This document shows, in pieces, positions 23,331-33,612 of a DNA stretch of 64,000 nucleotides. The notes under the pieces are model-generated. The model did not search any database and was not told the origin of the DNA. It saw nothing but the letters and a program-made list of their open reading frames with translations. Within the stretch, counting starts at the first letter, position 1; every line of letters starts with the position of its first letter. The stretch is from the NCBI GenBank assembly GCA_030710605.1, contig CP092870.1, forward strand, positions 17,336,684 through 17,400,683. Direction: 5' to 3'. This stretch comes from Cordylochernes scorpioides (lineage: Eukaryota > Arthropoda > Arachnida > Pseudoscorpiones > Chernetidae). The translations under genes and the position numbers were made by a program.

Positions 23331-23490
23331 GAGGGCTATGAATCCTCTCAGCGGTTTTGCCAAACCACTTTACTATTGTAATGGACGTCTTGAGAAATGC
23401 TTTATTTTGATTTTACCTGACGAGGACAAAAGAATTTTGTCGAAACGTTTAGAAAAAATATATTTTTTTTGGGTGAAGTGTCTTTTATTT
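23331..23490 (+). repeat. Family HH-C repeat with hammerhead-like core
   Basis: Contains AATGCTTTATTTTGATTTTA, then CTGACGA at 23417-23423, a hairpin GACAAAA-GAA-TTTTGTC, GAAACGTTT, and about 40 bases on GGTGAAGTGTC. The same order is found at 32.17 and 61.15 kb. A 94-codon open frame covering this copy is chance. Confidence 0.7.
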
Positions 23491-24820
23491 ACGAATATGT
23501 ATAAGTGTAATCAAGCATCTCATATGACATCAAAGTTTTTGTTAACTATGGCCGTTTCAATAAATCTATTGCTGTGCACATTATATTTATGCGCCTTTTG
23601 TGTTAATAACACAAAATTTTAAAAATATGAATTTACTTTTATCAATTGTACACTATATTATGAGAAAGTGTGTGTATTCAGAATTATTATATATATTTAA
23701 CTAAAGAGGAGCTACACACCACTTTGAACGTTGACGTGAGTACGGATCAATTGAGGAAGAGCCACGGACTTGAAATCACCACATACGCGGAAGATAACAA
23801 ATAAATAAGCTTAGCAACTTTGAAAAGTAATTTCTCCATTGTTAGATTATTATTTCTGTTTTGATTATGTAAATCCATTCATAAAACTTATACAACACAA
23901 AGAAGGAGGAATTCAAGGTTGAGGAACACGCCAGAAATATACCTGGTGTAATAATTGGTGGCGATGCAAGCGCCGACCCAATATTCTTAAAACCAAACAT
24001 TGATATCCCCATTTATGTGATGGGGCGGAAGGCTCAAACCAATGTATAGAGAGAGTATCTTGAAGAGATCGAATTTCTCTGATATGGGGCGGACTACATA
24101 TTTAGCGTTATGCCGCCATGAATAGAAATGGAAGCGAAAAAAAAAACCTGGCTAAACCTACAAATGACTACCTTAACCAGCTAAATATTTTTCAAACCAA
24201 ACAACGCAAGTATATAAAATATCAGAATTCTAAATGGCCGTGATGGTTTTGAATAGACGAAATCTAAAATTGACAATGTATTCTCCTCTAAATTCGGGTC
24301 ACACACCAGTCCAAACTTATCAAACCTAATTCGTAGTTATTCACGTGGGAATGTATGAAATCGAAGTATTTTGTACTCTGAAGGCAATCACCCGACCTGA
24401 CAAACAGGTTGGTTTTACCATAATCTTGTGTCGTAGCTTAATCAATGATCTGTATCATTGCGGTCTGTGCAGAGGTGATCGAATGAATGGATTGTATAAC
24501 TACAGATTCAGAAATATAAGATATTCCTTTTTGAACTCAATTATAGATTTATTTTCTATATAAATTTTCGTAAATATATATGCTAGTTAACTGCTTATCA
24601 AACCAGTGAATTACTTTCAATTTGAAAAATCTATTTTTCTTTGCCCTAACGCCTTTGATTTTAGCTTTTGAATTAGATAAAGAAGAATACTTATTTGAAT
24701 TGTTACAGATAAATATTACGACAATGGAAGATTATAACATTTTACTTAAATATGCTATACTATTTACCGTCTTTTACATCTTTATAACGTTCTAAATACT
24801 TTATAAAGGAATGTTACTGA
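23491..24820. other. No gene seen
   Basis: AT-rich DNA. A short frame at 24345-24563 has no recognisable motif. Nothing else supported. Confidence 0.5.
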
Positions 24821-24825
24821 GAAGT

Positions 24826-24990
24826 CTGGGGAGAAGAAGCCCGACCACACATCCTTGCGGTCTCCCCTGGACCCTTGGAATATTTGACCAAATTCTGGTT
24901 CAAGGTGGCAAAGGCCACATTTTTCAACCCAAGATAGAGGAAATTGCAACTTCTGTTATAGAGATGTATGGAGACATTCATTTCAGGTTC
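24826..24990 (-). repeat. Fragment of the DUF4817-mariner 5' region
   Basis: Shares GACCGCAAGGATGTGTGGTC-like and GAATTTGGTCAAATATTCCA-like text (complement strand) with 13516-13640 and 39750-39918. These are three copies of the region upstream of, or at the end of, the same transposon family. No transposase is present here. Confidence 0.6.
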
Positions 24991-25614
24991 TTCATTAAAC
25001 ACGACATCAACTGAGCAGTACAGACTTTAAGATTTACACACTTTTGGATTTCTAGCCACACTCAATCCATTATAACAAATAATATATAGATATATGTTCC
25101 CATAGATACGTTATTTATATTCATAACAACATCATAGACAGAAATACAATATAAAAGATAACTACATGGTATGTTGTGGCCGAGAATAATAAACTTAGGA
25201 GTTTGTACAAACAAAGGCAGGAGTCACATAAAATGTGTTGTTGGACGTCAATTGTGTGTTTGAAATGAAATTACACTTAGGAAGATAAAAGTAGAACAGA
25301 TAATGAAATTATTTGCCAATTGCCTTTATCTCTAATATTTTACCACAATGTAACAAAGAGAATTGCTCTTTCCAATTGGGATATAAATTTGATTTAGAGA
25401 GAGGAAATAATTCGTGGCGCCGTTCCAACAAAACTTATCACTTTGATGAAATTATAGTAAATTTGTGGAAATATTGTTAGAGAGTAAATATTCAGATATA
25501 ACCTTTGGCACATTCATGGTTTGAATATTTTGAAACTACATGAATTCAATTGCCTATGTGAAGGTAGAAATATATTTTAAAAACTTCTATCGTAAAAAAA
25601 CAAATAATAAATAT

Positions 25615-25700
25615 ATTGAGAAAGGCATTTCCTGATTGTGAAACTCAAAGTTGATAATGGCTTGCGCTATCCGTCGCAATATAAATATCAACTACTAATT
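25615..25700 (-). repeat. HH-A subfamily fragment
   Basis: Contains AAAGGCATTTCCTGATTGTG and AAGTTGATAATGGCTTGCGC, as at 29.72 kb. This is the 3' end of a variant in which GTTGCACAATCAGGAGATGCC replaces the usual tail. Confidence 0.6.
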
Positions 25701-25926
25701 ATCATGTGTATTGACAACAGAGTATTGTTGTCATTGACTCGGTTTTTTATTTATTCATCATCATCATCACGTGTATAAAAGTCAGACTAAATAAAGAGCT
25801 ATCATCTGGTGTTACTTGCCTGCCTCTCCTTAATCGAGGATAAATATTAAATTGATTCATATATTTAAAGAGATCTCATCTCTCCTGTTAAAATAGACGT
25901 CAAAAACTAGACGCTATCTATTGACT

Positions 25927-26042
25927 GTCGCCGCAAACTAACGGCTTCGTGTCGGTGACAAAGCCACAATACCAGCTTTGGCAACTGTAGAGGCTCCCTC
26001 ATGGAGACCATGGTTCCGGGCTGTTGCCATTCCAGGGCGCGC
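25927..26042 (-). repeat. Family HH-E copy (decayed)
   Basis: Reverse-complement relative of 26312-26440. Shared text includes CCAAAGCTGGT, TTGTCACCGA, CAACAGCCC and CCATGGTCTCC. The hammerhead-like part is damaged: the CTGACGA half is not intact. Confidence 0.6.
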
Positions 26043-26311
26043 TCTATTTCATATGATACACAAGATATCAAATGAAATCTTCACAATCTGCCAAAATGTT
26101 GTGTTTTTCTGGAAAGGTGAACAGGCCAAATCTATGGCCAAAATATAGGAGGAAAATTTGCTGTGAGGAAATTGATCTATAAAACAAAAGACGCCTCTCT
26201 CGTCAAATATTTCCATCTATATTTCTGCTATAGATTTGGTCTACCCACTCTACAAACTAAACAACTATTTGGGGATTGTGAATATTTAATTTTGTGGATC
26301 TCATGAAATAA

Positions 26312-26440
26312 AGTCCGCCCCGACCTGACAAGGGCCAACAACCTGAAACCACGGTCTCCAAATAGGCCCTTCTCAGTTTACCAAAGCTGGTGTTGTGGCA
26401 TTGTCACCGAACCGAGGCCGCTTTTTTCGGCGACGGTAAA
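26312..26440 (+). repeat. Family HH-E copy with hammerhead-like core
   Basis: At 26324-26356 it reads CCTGACAA, GGGC-CAACA-ACCT, then GAAACCACGGTC. GAA followed by ACC-AC-GGT-C is a neat minimal helix III with a GTC cleavage triplet. Core position 8 is A instead of G in this copy. Followed by CCAAAGCTGGTGTTGTGGCA and GTCACCGA. Confidence 0.6.
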
Positions 26441-26792
26441 TATATGGCGCTTAGTTTCAGCATATATTTTGACAGTAAAAATGGCTTTAAATACATATAA
26501 ACAAATATATATATAATTGTTGGCCAAAGGCAGAGGTGGTAGGTAGCAGTATTATTGCAATCATTGAAATATCCATTGGTGTCTTTAAAATTGAATGAAA
26601 AACACCAAATATGGATTGTTTAACCAACACATTCTTCAAATTTTTTTTTTATATTTATTTTTAAGAGAAATAGTATAAATATTGTAGAATTTCTATCTAT
26701 CTCTATGGATTTTTTTTAAATGAAACATTTAATTATATTTTGAATATATGCCCTTAATTGAGGCAGTATATCTCTGAGTGCGTCTCTATATA

Positions 26793-28098
26793 CAAGGTAT
26801 GTCCCATAAGTTCCCGGACTGGGTCCATAAAAAAATAAATAAATGAAAAATGTAAATGAATTTGACTGTTTATTATAGAAAAAATATCCGACTACACGGT
26901 GGTACCAATATCGAGGCGGTACGTGCACGCGCCCCAAAGTTATTCTAATTTATTTAAAGGTTACACATAGCGCTGCGGCGATTTTACGATGGAACGAAAA
27001 TTGAAGCAGAGGATTTGCATAGAATTTTGTGTGAAACTTCAAATATCAGCAACCGAAACTTTTTAAATGCTTAATAAAGCATTCCCCAAAGAGAACAATT
27101 GTTTTTGAATGGCATTCTAGATTTAAAGCTGGCAGAATTTCCATTGAAGATGATCTTCGTCAAGGACGCCCAAAAATTTCAAAGGACTGATGAAAATGTG
27201 CAAAAAATCACCGATTTGATAAAAGAAAATCCTCGAACCACTTTGCTGGAGCTAGAGCAAAACACAGGCATCTCTAAAACAACGATTGGAAGGATCGTAA
27301 CCAAATCAAAAAGACTCCTGCAAAATTCATCCCAAGATTCCTCACTAATGAGCAAAAACTGTGTCGGCTTGCAACCTGTGAGGACATGTTGGAAATGACA
27401 AGAACGGATCCGGAATGGAAAGACAAGATAATCACAGGCTACGAGACATGGGTCTATGGCTATGATCCTGAAACCAAGCATCAATCTGCCGAGTGGAGAT
27501 GTCAGGGTGAGCTTAGACCCAAAAAATCCAGATTATTGAAATCCAGAAACAAGGTGTTGCTGGTCGCTTTTTTGGATAAAAAGGGCATTTTTCATCACGA
27601 GTATCTTCCTGCGGGCCAAACAGTTATCAAGGATATGTATTTGGGCATTCTTCGCCGTCTAAGGGAAGCGATTCGAAAAAAAAGGCCAGAAAAATGGACT
27701 AATGGTGGCTGGATCCTACACCATGACAATGCTCGCCCTCACACAGCCCACTTGATGACTAGCTTTTTGGCGAAAAACGGGACACAAATCCTACTTCAAC
27801 CACCCTATTTCCCAGACATCGCACCAAATGACTTTTTCCTGTTCCCCAAACTTAAAGCAGTTCTAAAAGGAAGACATTTTGACACCAGGGATGACATAAT
27901 AGAAAAATCGCCGTTAGCATTGAAGAGCATTTCAAAAGAGGCTTATAAAAACTGTTTCGACAATTGGGAGAAACGATGGCGCTGGTGCGTTGAAGCAAGG
28001 GGGGATTACTTCGAAAAGTTTTAATAAAAAAAATTTAAAAAAATCTTACTTTTTTTTTTTATGGACCCAGTCCGGGAACTTATGGGGGACATACCTTG
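26793..28098 (+). mobile_element. Mariner element, nearly complete
   Basis: Bounded by inverted repeats of about 42 bases, CAAGGTATGTCCCATAAGTT at the left and its complement at the right (the right copy has two extra C/G bases). TA lies on both sides (26791-26792 and 28099-28100). It holds one transposase gene, broken by a stop, frameshifts and a catalytic substitution. Confidence 0.9.
26989..28024 (+). pseudogene. Mariner (DD34D-type) transposase, disrupted
   Basis: Starts at ATG 26989 with MERKLKQRICIEFCVKLQIS and is stopped soon after (TETF then stop). The second HTH follows at 27180-27310 with TTLLELEQNTGISKTTIGRI. The catalytic part is open from 27386 to 28024 (212 aa). The first catalytic position reads ITGYETWVYGYD where mariners have TGDE, so Asp is replaced by Tyr. 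The second Asp is in HHDNARPHTAHL and the third in YFPDIAPNDFFLFPKLK. It ends normally with GDYFEKF. Inactive as it stands. Confidence 0.9.
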
Positions 28099-28469
28099 TA
28101 TATATAACACCTATACAACGCTCACAACAAACTTCTATAATAATTAACACAGGCTATGAAGGAAGTCTCAGCTCATAATTGAACGCAAATTATTTTCATA
28201 TAATTATTAATCTACATTTTATTATACATAGAGGGTATCCAATGTAGATATTTTAGAACAAACACTATATCAAAAATAATGAAACTTGGAAGAAAAATAG
28301 TTAACTATATCGGTTATCAATCAGTCCCTATATGAATTAAAAAATATAAATATGAAAAATTTCAAATATACATAAATATAACGCAGAATATCTCCAAATG
28401 TAGGGCTCTATAGAGAGATGGCCATTTCTATCAGCTATGAAAATCTCACAACGAACTTATACGGTCATT

Positions 28470-28880
28470 AACAGGCTGTGTAAGAAGTCTTGAATCATAA
28501 GTCCTACTTCTTCATAAGATAGCTTTCACTTCGAGAATGGTTCTGCCGACGATCTCCAATACATCTCCCTAAGGCTGCCTATGTACTATGGGATCCATGT
28601 CGGGTTGTCCAAGCTATTCTCTGAATATCCTCACTCATGAGGAAATCATGAACTAGCTTTGACTTATGTAGAATATCTTCCATAAATATTAACTGGGGGC
28701 AAATGTCATCCCTAAAATATCTCACATGGGGCTTAAGACTCACGTTCCTGTATACTTGAGAAGCCATTAGGTTCCCCTAAAACACGTGATATACGACTGA
28801 TCGAATGAAACCAACCTATAAAATGAGACCCGCTTCCCCAAAACGATCCTTTTTCTTTGATACTAGAGGCAGAGAAGCAG
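28470..28880 (-). pseudogene. Tc1-like transposase remnant
   Basis: The minus-strand frame at 28579-28767 reads YRNVSLKPHVRYFRDDICPQ, then LIFMEDILHKSKLVHDFLMS and EDIQRIAW. This matches the second-Asp block of Tc1 transposases (FMDDNARPHxxxxVxDFLxxxDIQRMxWP). The catalytic Asp appears as Glu (MED) and the DNARPH block is scrambled. Downstream text (28500-28570) resembles the C-terminal WRSS...LEEV region. Decayed. Confidence 0.55.
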
Positions 28881-29140
28881 CCCTGGGTTCTTTCAGGGCA
28901 AAGTTGTGTTGATTTCTCTGTTTCGTGCGGCTAAAAGCCGCCTGCCCCTCTAAGAAGACCTGCTCACGGTACAAAGGACCCTGGGTCTATTTAGTAGGCT
29001 AGAGTCTCGTTCGTTATCGGAATTAACCAGACAAACCAACTAAGAACGGCCATGCACCACCACCCACCGAATCAAGAAAGAGCTATCAATCTGTCAATCA
29101 TTCCGGTGTCCGGGTCGGGTGAGTTTTCCCGTGCTGTTCT
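28870..29140 (-). pseudogene. Nuclear 18S rRNA fragment
   Basis: On the minus strand, highly conserved 18S text is plain: ACGGGAAAACTCACC, GATTGACAGATTGATAGCTC, GATTCGGTGGGTGGTGGTGC, TTAATTCCGATAACGAACGA and GGCGGCTTTTAGCCGCACGA. About 270 bases of the 3' half of 18S are covered. Compared with the usual sequence, seven bases (GGAGCGA) are missing after TTAGTTGGT, and the ends decay into poorly matching sequence. It is an isolated fragment, not an rDNA unit. The sequence type fits an arthropod. Confidence 0.88.
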
Positions 29141-29714
29141 GAATCTTGACCTGTTACTACATCGGCCCACTGGTCAGGGACTGATTTTGTGAGAAGGTGA
29201 GAGATACATAGATAGTATTGGGCGACTTGGATAAAATCACCCATTTGAAGCCTTTGATGAATACTATGTCTTTAAACTTTATTTTAATGGCATATGATAG
29301 GTTATTTAGAGTAGCTGTCATCACCCTATGCCATTCAGCAATTAGAGTCAGATGAGCCGTGGTGGTTTTTTATCGGCCCATCCTTTGTCCTCAGGAGATT
29401 GTTTCTCTTCATGAATTATTCCCATAGTAGACCACATGTCTGCGGACTGGGATTGCGGAATAAAGTAGGTGAACGAACCGATAAAGAAATTTTGTTAGGA
29501 CACATTCTAGTTCAGATTGAAGATTGAGTCTCGAGTTACAAGAAAATGTACAATATTTGACAAACTGTTTCTTATGGCAAACATAAGGATAGCCTCATTA
29601 GCTTTGGAATAAACAATATTTACGTAGAAACTTTTTAAAATTTGTCCATTAAAATTTAGTTCCTAAGTCTCTATGATGGGTAAAAAGAGCTGCTGTCGTT
29701 GGTTGGCTATCCAA
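29141..29714. other. No gene seen
   Basis: Mixed-composition DNA; the first ~60 bases may be a very diverged continuation of the 18S fragment. No other support. Confidence 0.4.
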
Positions 29715-30210
29715 GGGGCATCTCTTGATCGTGCAACTCGAAGTTGATAATGGCTTGCGCCATCTGTCGGAATATATATATAAACTAAGTGTTGAATTTT
29801 ATTAATTCTCTCCAGAATTGGCTAAATTTCATTTCTTTATTAATGTATAAAAGCTAACCACGTATATGTTTCGGACTGCTGGCCCTCATCGGTGTGGCGC
29901 AAGATGTACCTCAACGAACAAAAAAGCTGGTCTTTGGGGCATCCTGAAAATCATGAAATAGGTATTTGGGCCGGAAGGATATGAGAACACCAAACAAAAT
30001 GAAAATAGTTCGGAATTAAAATTTTACTTGGATGAGATGGATAAATTAAGATAATCAATTATGGATTAATCAAGAAATGGAATTTTGATAATTCTGGAAT
30101 AATTAAAGTTCAAGGATTAGTTGATATTTATTCCAACAGACACGCAAGCAATCATTAGTGTTTAGTTGCACAATCAGGAGATGCCTTTTTACTTAATTTA
30201 TTCACCTGAT
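29715..30210. repeat. HH-A subfamily inverted dimer with decayed hammerhead
   Basis: The left arm on the minus strand starts at GGCATCTCTTGATCGTGCAA. It contains a hammerhead-like segment at 29857-29898: stem I CGTGGT, GAAACATATA, helix II GGGC-CAGCA-GTCC, core CCGATGA. The plus-strand tail at about 30100-30200 ends in GCACAATCAGGAGATGCC. Same inverted arrangement as other families here. Confidence 0.65.
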
Positions 30211-30689
30211 CCCAGTACAATTTTACTTTTATACTATTTCTCACAAATAAATATGTTTTAAAAACTTACAATTTGTGCTTTTTCACTAAATTTTAGCCAC
30301 ATGTTTACAATAGGTACATTAATCCTCCAATTTGCCTACCTTAGGTAATTGGATATGCTGGATTAGCGTTGTAATAGAAATCCAATATTTGAATATCTCT
30401 ATATTTCCATGTGCGAGTGCTAAAATGCTATCAGGCTTTTTCGAAGTGAGATAAGAACTAATATGGTTGAAAACAAACTATGTTATAAATAGTAAAAACT
30501 CATATTTAAAATTTAGATAAATCTGTAAATATATCTATGATTTTCGCTCATGGTTAAAAAAATCGTAATTGCTAAACTGTATCTGTATTTATTTCATTAG
30601 TTTTTTCTAGGTAGGATGCGGAATCAAGCATGATTTTAAAGTCATTTTCTATATTTTCTTCTTTAAACTTCTAGTTAAATCTTGTAATT

Positions 30690-30928
30690 AATCAATTGTA
30701 AAATACCTTTTGAAAAGTTTTACCACAAATGTTTCTTTTGAAGGAAAAATCGTAATTTATTTTGAGGAGAAATAACTACTATTTCTATCCATAGGAATGA
30801 AGTATAAAAGGATGAATTGTGAAGAGTAATGATTAACTAAAAAATAAAGGTTTCCAGGGATGGGAATCGAACCCACAGTGTTCCGCTCACCGGGCAGATG
30901 GCATGTCCACTAGGCTACCCGGGAAATG
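30690..30928 (-). mobile_element. tRNA-derived SINE with intact pol III boxes
   Basis: The head (about 30852-30928, minus strand) is tRNA-like: A box TAGCCTAGTGGACATGCC and B box GGTTCGATTCC, with acceptor-like ends TTTCCCG and CTGGAAA. It is followed by a body with AATCATTACTCTTCACAATT and GGATAGAAATAGT-like text down to about 30690. The body recurs at 30.94 and 34.85 kb. Not a functional tRNA: no clean anticodon arm is seen. Confidence 0.75.
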
Positions 30929-30934
30929 GGTATT

Positions 30935-31140
30935 CCCCTTCCCTGGACACTTTTATTTTTCCGTTCATCATTACTCTTCACAATTCATCCATTCATATTT
31001 CATCCCTAAGGATAGAAATAGTCGTTATTTCTCCTCTATATAAATTAAGATTTTTCGTTCAAAAGAAACATTTGCGCTAAAACTTGTCAAACGTCGTTTT
31101 ACAATCATAATCCGCATTATATTGTATTAATTAATTGTTT
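30935..31140 (+). repeat. SINE body, inverted relative to its neighbour
   Basis: Plus-strand body without head: TCCCTGGACACTTTTATTTT, CATTACTCTTCACAATTCATCC-type text, AGAAATAGTCGTTATTTCTC and CCGCATTATATTGTAT. Together with 30690-30928 it forms a head-to-head pair. Confidence 0.7.
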
Positions 31141-31559
31141 ATGTAAAATTGTCTCTGAATTTAATGTTGTTTCTGACGAAAGCCTACCTTGTGGAGATAT
31201 CGCGTCTGATGTTAATAAATAAAACTATGTTAGAAAATATATACTCGTCCTGTTTGTAGAAATAAATGGAGAGGAGAACGTGGGATTAAACTCAAATATT
31301 TCATTACCGAGCGGTCTTTCCTCTTTTTAATTTTAACTCGGTCTGGAATGTTCGATGTTTGACCATTGCAGTCCCGACCACCCGATATTTCCTATTTATT
31401 TAACATCATCACTTCACACTCTCTTCCTATATTTGACATAATTGTGCACAATTAGAGATGTGCAGCTTAATATGAATATATTTGAAGATTATTACACTAA
31501 TGTGAAATTGGGATACGGTAGATAAATTAAGAAAAAGACATCTTATGTGGAACTTATTG
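31141..31559. other. No gene seen
   Basis: AT-rich. A CTGACGA at about 31171 is not followed by a helix II plus GAAA, so I do not call a ribozyme. Confidence 0.45.
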
Positions 31560-32000
31560 ACGCAAGCGTTCATATATAAACTCTAAGTTGCACGATAAGA
31601 AGAGAGATATGCCTTTTTCTTTATATATATCAGATATGATGCTTTAGCGCGCCATCTGTTATCAAAATTCAAAACTATTATAGACGCTTATGATTCTTTT
31701 TAAAATAAAATTATATATTTATAATTAAATGTAATTCTGCTCTCCTCGAAGCTTATGTCCATAGTTCGTCTAAAATACTCATTCCAAGACTCTAGCATCA
31801 GTATCACTATAAAAGGAAAACCGAAAAATGCAATATTTCAGTGGTATGGTAGATTAAACTAGCGAAACCGCTGGGAGGGTTCACCACTGATGAGCCTAGG
31901 CCCTCCCATTAATGTTTCCATTGCAGTAAGGACAGTAGAAATTGTTTCATTTCAAAAAGAATCATAGGCGTCTATAATAGTTTTAAATTTTGATATATCA
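31560..32000. repeat. Family P palindromic element beside an HH-A tail
   Basis: 31560-31650 carries the GTTGCACGATAAG...GATATGCC tail of the HH-A variant. Then come inverted arms GAATCATAAGCGTCTATAATAG at 31675-31705 (complement) and 31960-31990. The right arm also holds CTAGCGAAACCGCTGGGAGG, TTCACCACTGATGAGCC and TTGCAGTAAGGACAGTAG. Same family as 59341-59620, less well preserved. Confidence 0.65.
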
Positions 32001-32149
32001 GATCTTTTAATCATTTCATTTTTCATAAAAATAATAAATTTGGATTTATATAACTATACCATTACATCCTGAAGTGCTTGAGATGTTGTACAAATTCTAA
32101 AAATTACGCGAGAACGCCCTTGCAACCTCGGAACAATTTTTAACGCCTT

Positions 32150-32265
32150 GTCAAATGCTTTATTTTTATTTACTTCTCCTGACGAATACAAAAGACTTTT
32201 GTCGAAACGTTGAGAAAATAAAAAACTTTAACTGACCGAAGTGTCTATTTTTATAGAAATATACC
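32150..32265 (+). repeat. Family HH-C repeat with hammerhead-like fold
   Basis: At 32174-32215: TTCTC, CTGACGA, hairpin ACAAAA-GAC-TTTTGT, C, GAAACGTT, GAGAA. TTCTC and GAGAA pair as helix I. About 40 bases later comes CTGACCGAAGTGTC, also seen in the other HH-C copies. Confidence 0.7.
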
Positions 32266-32398
32266 ATTACATATTATATAGGGTTATTGAAGATATATTA
32301 ACACCCCGCCTTGATTTTATGTAAATTGATTATGTCTCTAATACAATTCATGGAATTTATTCATTTACATACATGACTCCTAATTACCGAAAATTATA

Positions 32399-32754
32399 TC
32401 TATATATATAAAAATGAATGTTTGTATGTTTGTTTGTTTGTATGTCCGGTATACAAATTCGCAGTAGTTCACTAATTCAAACCAAAATTTACATACATAG
32501 GTAAAAAAATACGGGGAAGACGATAGGCTATTTTAAAAATATATATAAAACAATTATTAAAACTATATATTCAAATTATTCTACTTAGCTCACGAACAGC
32601 GCCCTCTATCAAAGATTAGATTAAATTATGCTGAGGCAAACAAATAGATAATGCTAATATCAAATAATTATAAAAAATCTTATCTAAATATATATCACTC
32701 GGGTAGATATGCACACGGGTCAATCCCGGGGCGAAGCCCGGGTCACCCGTCTAG
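32399..32754 (+). mobile_element. Small non-autonomous Helitron
   Basis: The 5' end is TCTATATATATAAAAATGAA followed by TGTTTG repeats. The 3' end has the hairpin CCCGGG-GCGAAG-CCCGGG (32725-32742) and finishes CACCCGTCTAG, followed by T. TC at the 5' end, a GC hairpin ~10 bases before CTAG, and insertion between A and T are the Helitron hallmarks. At 356 bases it has no Rep/Helicase gene. Confidence 0.88.
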
Positions 32755-33287
32755 TATATTATAATTATCATATATTTTACTATATATATTTCATCTTATT
32801 GCCGCGTGGAAAATTAGGAAAGACAAACTTCAGGATAGCACAGCAATTTATTTGAGGCAAGAACAAACTATGGATGATAAAAAAAAAAGATAAGCAATGA
32901 GGGAAGTTTATAGAGTAGCAAAATATAAACATAAACATTAATAAATACTTCGCTACAATATACAATAAACATTCACGGTAAAACACTTAGGAAGTTGTAC
33001 CTTTTAGTATGTATATGCAATTTAGAAAATAAATCTCTCTCTTTTTATGGAAGGTAAATGATACACTGTGACCTTTATTGAAACCCCAAGATTTAACCAA
33101 GTCGGAACAAGATTGCCTCTGTCTGCTTTAAAAAAAAGCAGACTACAGGCGACATCAGATAAAATGCTAGAATGAGAAATTAATCCTATGATCACTTAGG
33201 TTTTATGTAGTCTGCGCCTTGCTAATGGGAATCAATAGTCCAAAACGCAGTTAGTTCAGCTTCTTTTTACTCCTGTATTTCAGGAAT
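32755..33287. other. No gene seen
   Basis: AT-rich; a short hairpin with CTGCTTTAAAAAAAAGCAG near 33125. No gene. Confidence 0.45.
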
Positions 33288-33612
33288 ATGTAAATATTGT
33301 CAAGTAGCTCTACAACTCCGGTCACAAGAAGCCCCATGGGACACCTGTCAATCATCCCTGGACTCCGAGGGAGAACCACAGGTGTGAGGGGTTCTCGGAA
33401 TCTGATCTGCAATAAGGAAAACGGGACGCCTCGGTGGCTGACCGCTCATTATTATTATCTTTACCTTGGAATAAGTTGTTTTATCATCTGACTCTTTCTC
33501 CCTATAAATACCTCTTGTAAATAATTATTGGAGAACTAAAAGGTAAATAGCATTTATAATAAACTAATTATCCCCAAATTTGCCCTTGCTTTATTTATCT
33601 CCGCGACAATAT
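33288..33612 (+). repeat. Candidate solo LTR
   Basis: Starts TGTAAATATTG and ends CCGCGACA, with a TATA-like CCTATAAATACC near 33510 and AATAAACTAATTATCCCC near 33560 in the order expected of an LTR promoter and polyadenylation signal. GC is higher than the flanks in its first half. I see no second copy in the window and no convincing target duplication, so this is tentative. Confidence 0.35.

Noticed and set aside
25700..25860. Solo LTR with GTATAAAAG and AATAAAG
   Set aside because: TATA and polyadenylation-like words are present, but I could not place either LTR end or a second copy.
30852..30928. A functional tRNA gene
   Set aside because: A and B boxes are present, but the anticodon arm does not form properly, the acceptor stem has a mismatch and a SINE body follows. 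It is a SINE head.
31165..31215. CTGACGA near 31171 as a ribozyme core
   Set aside because: No helix II followed by GAAA; the match is to seven bases only.
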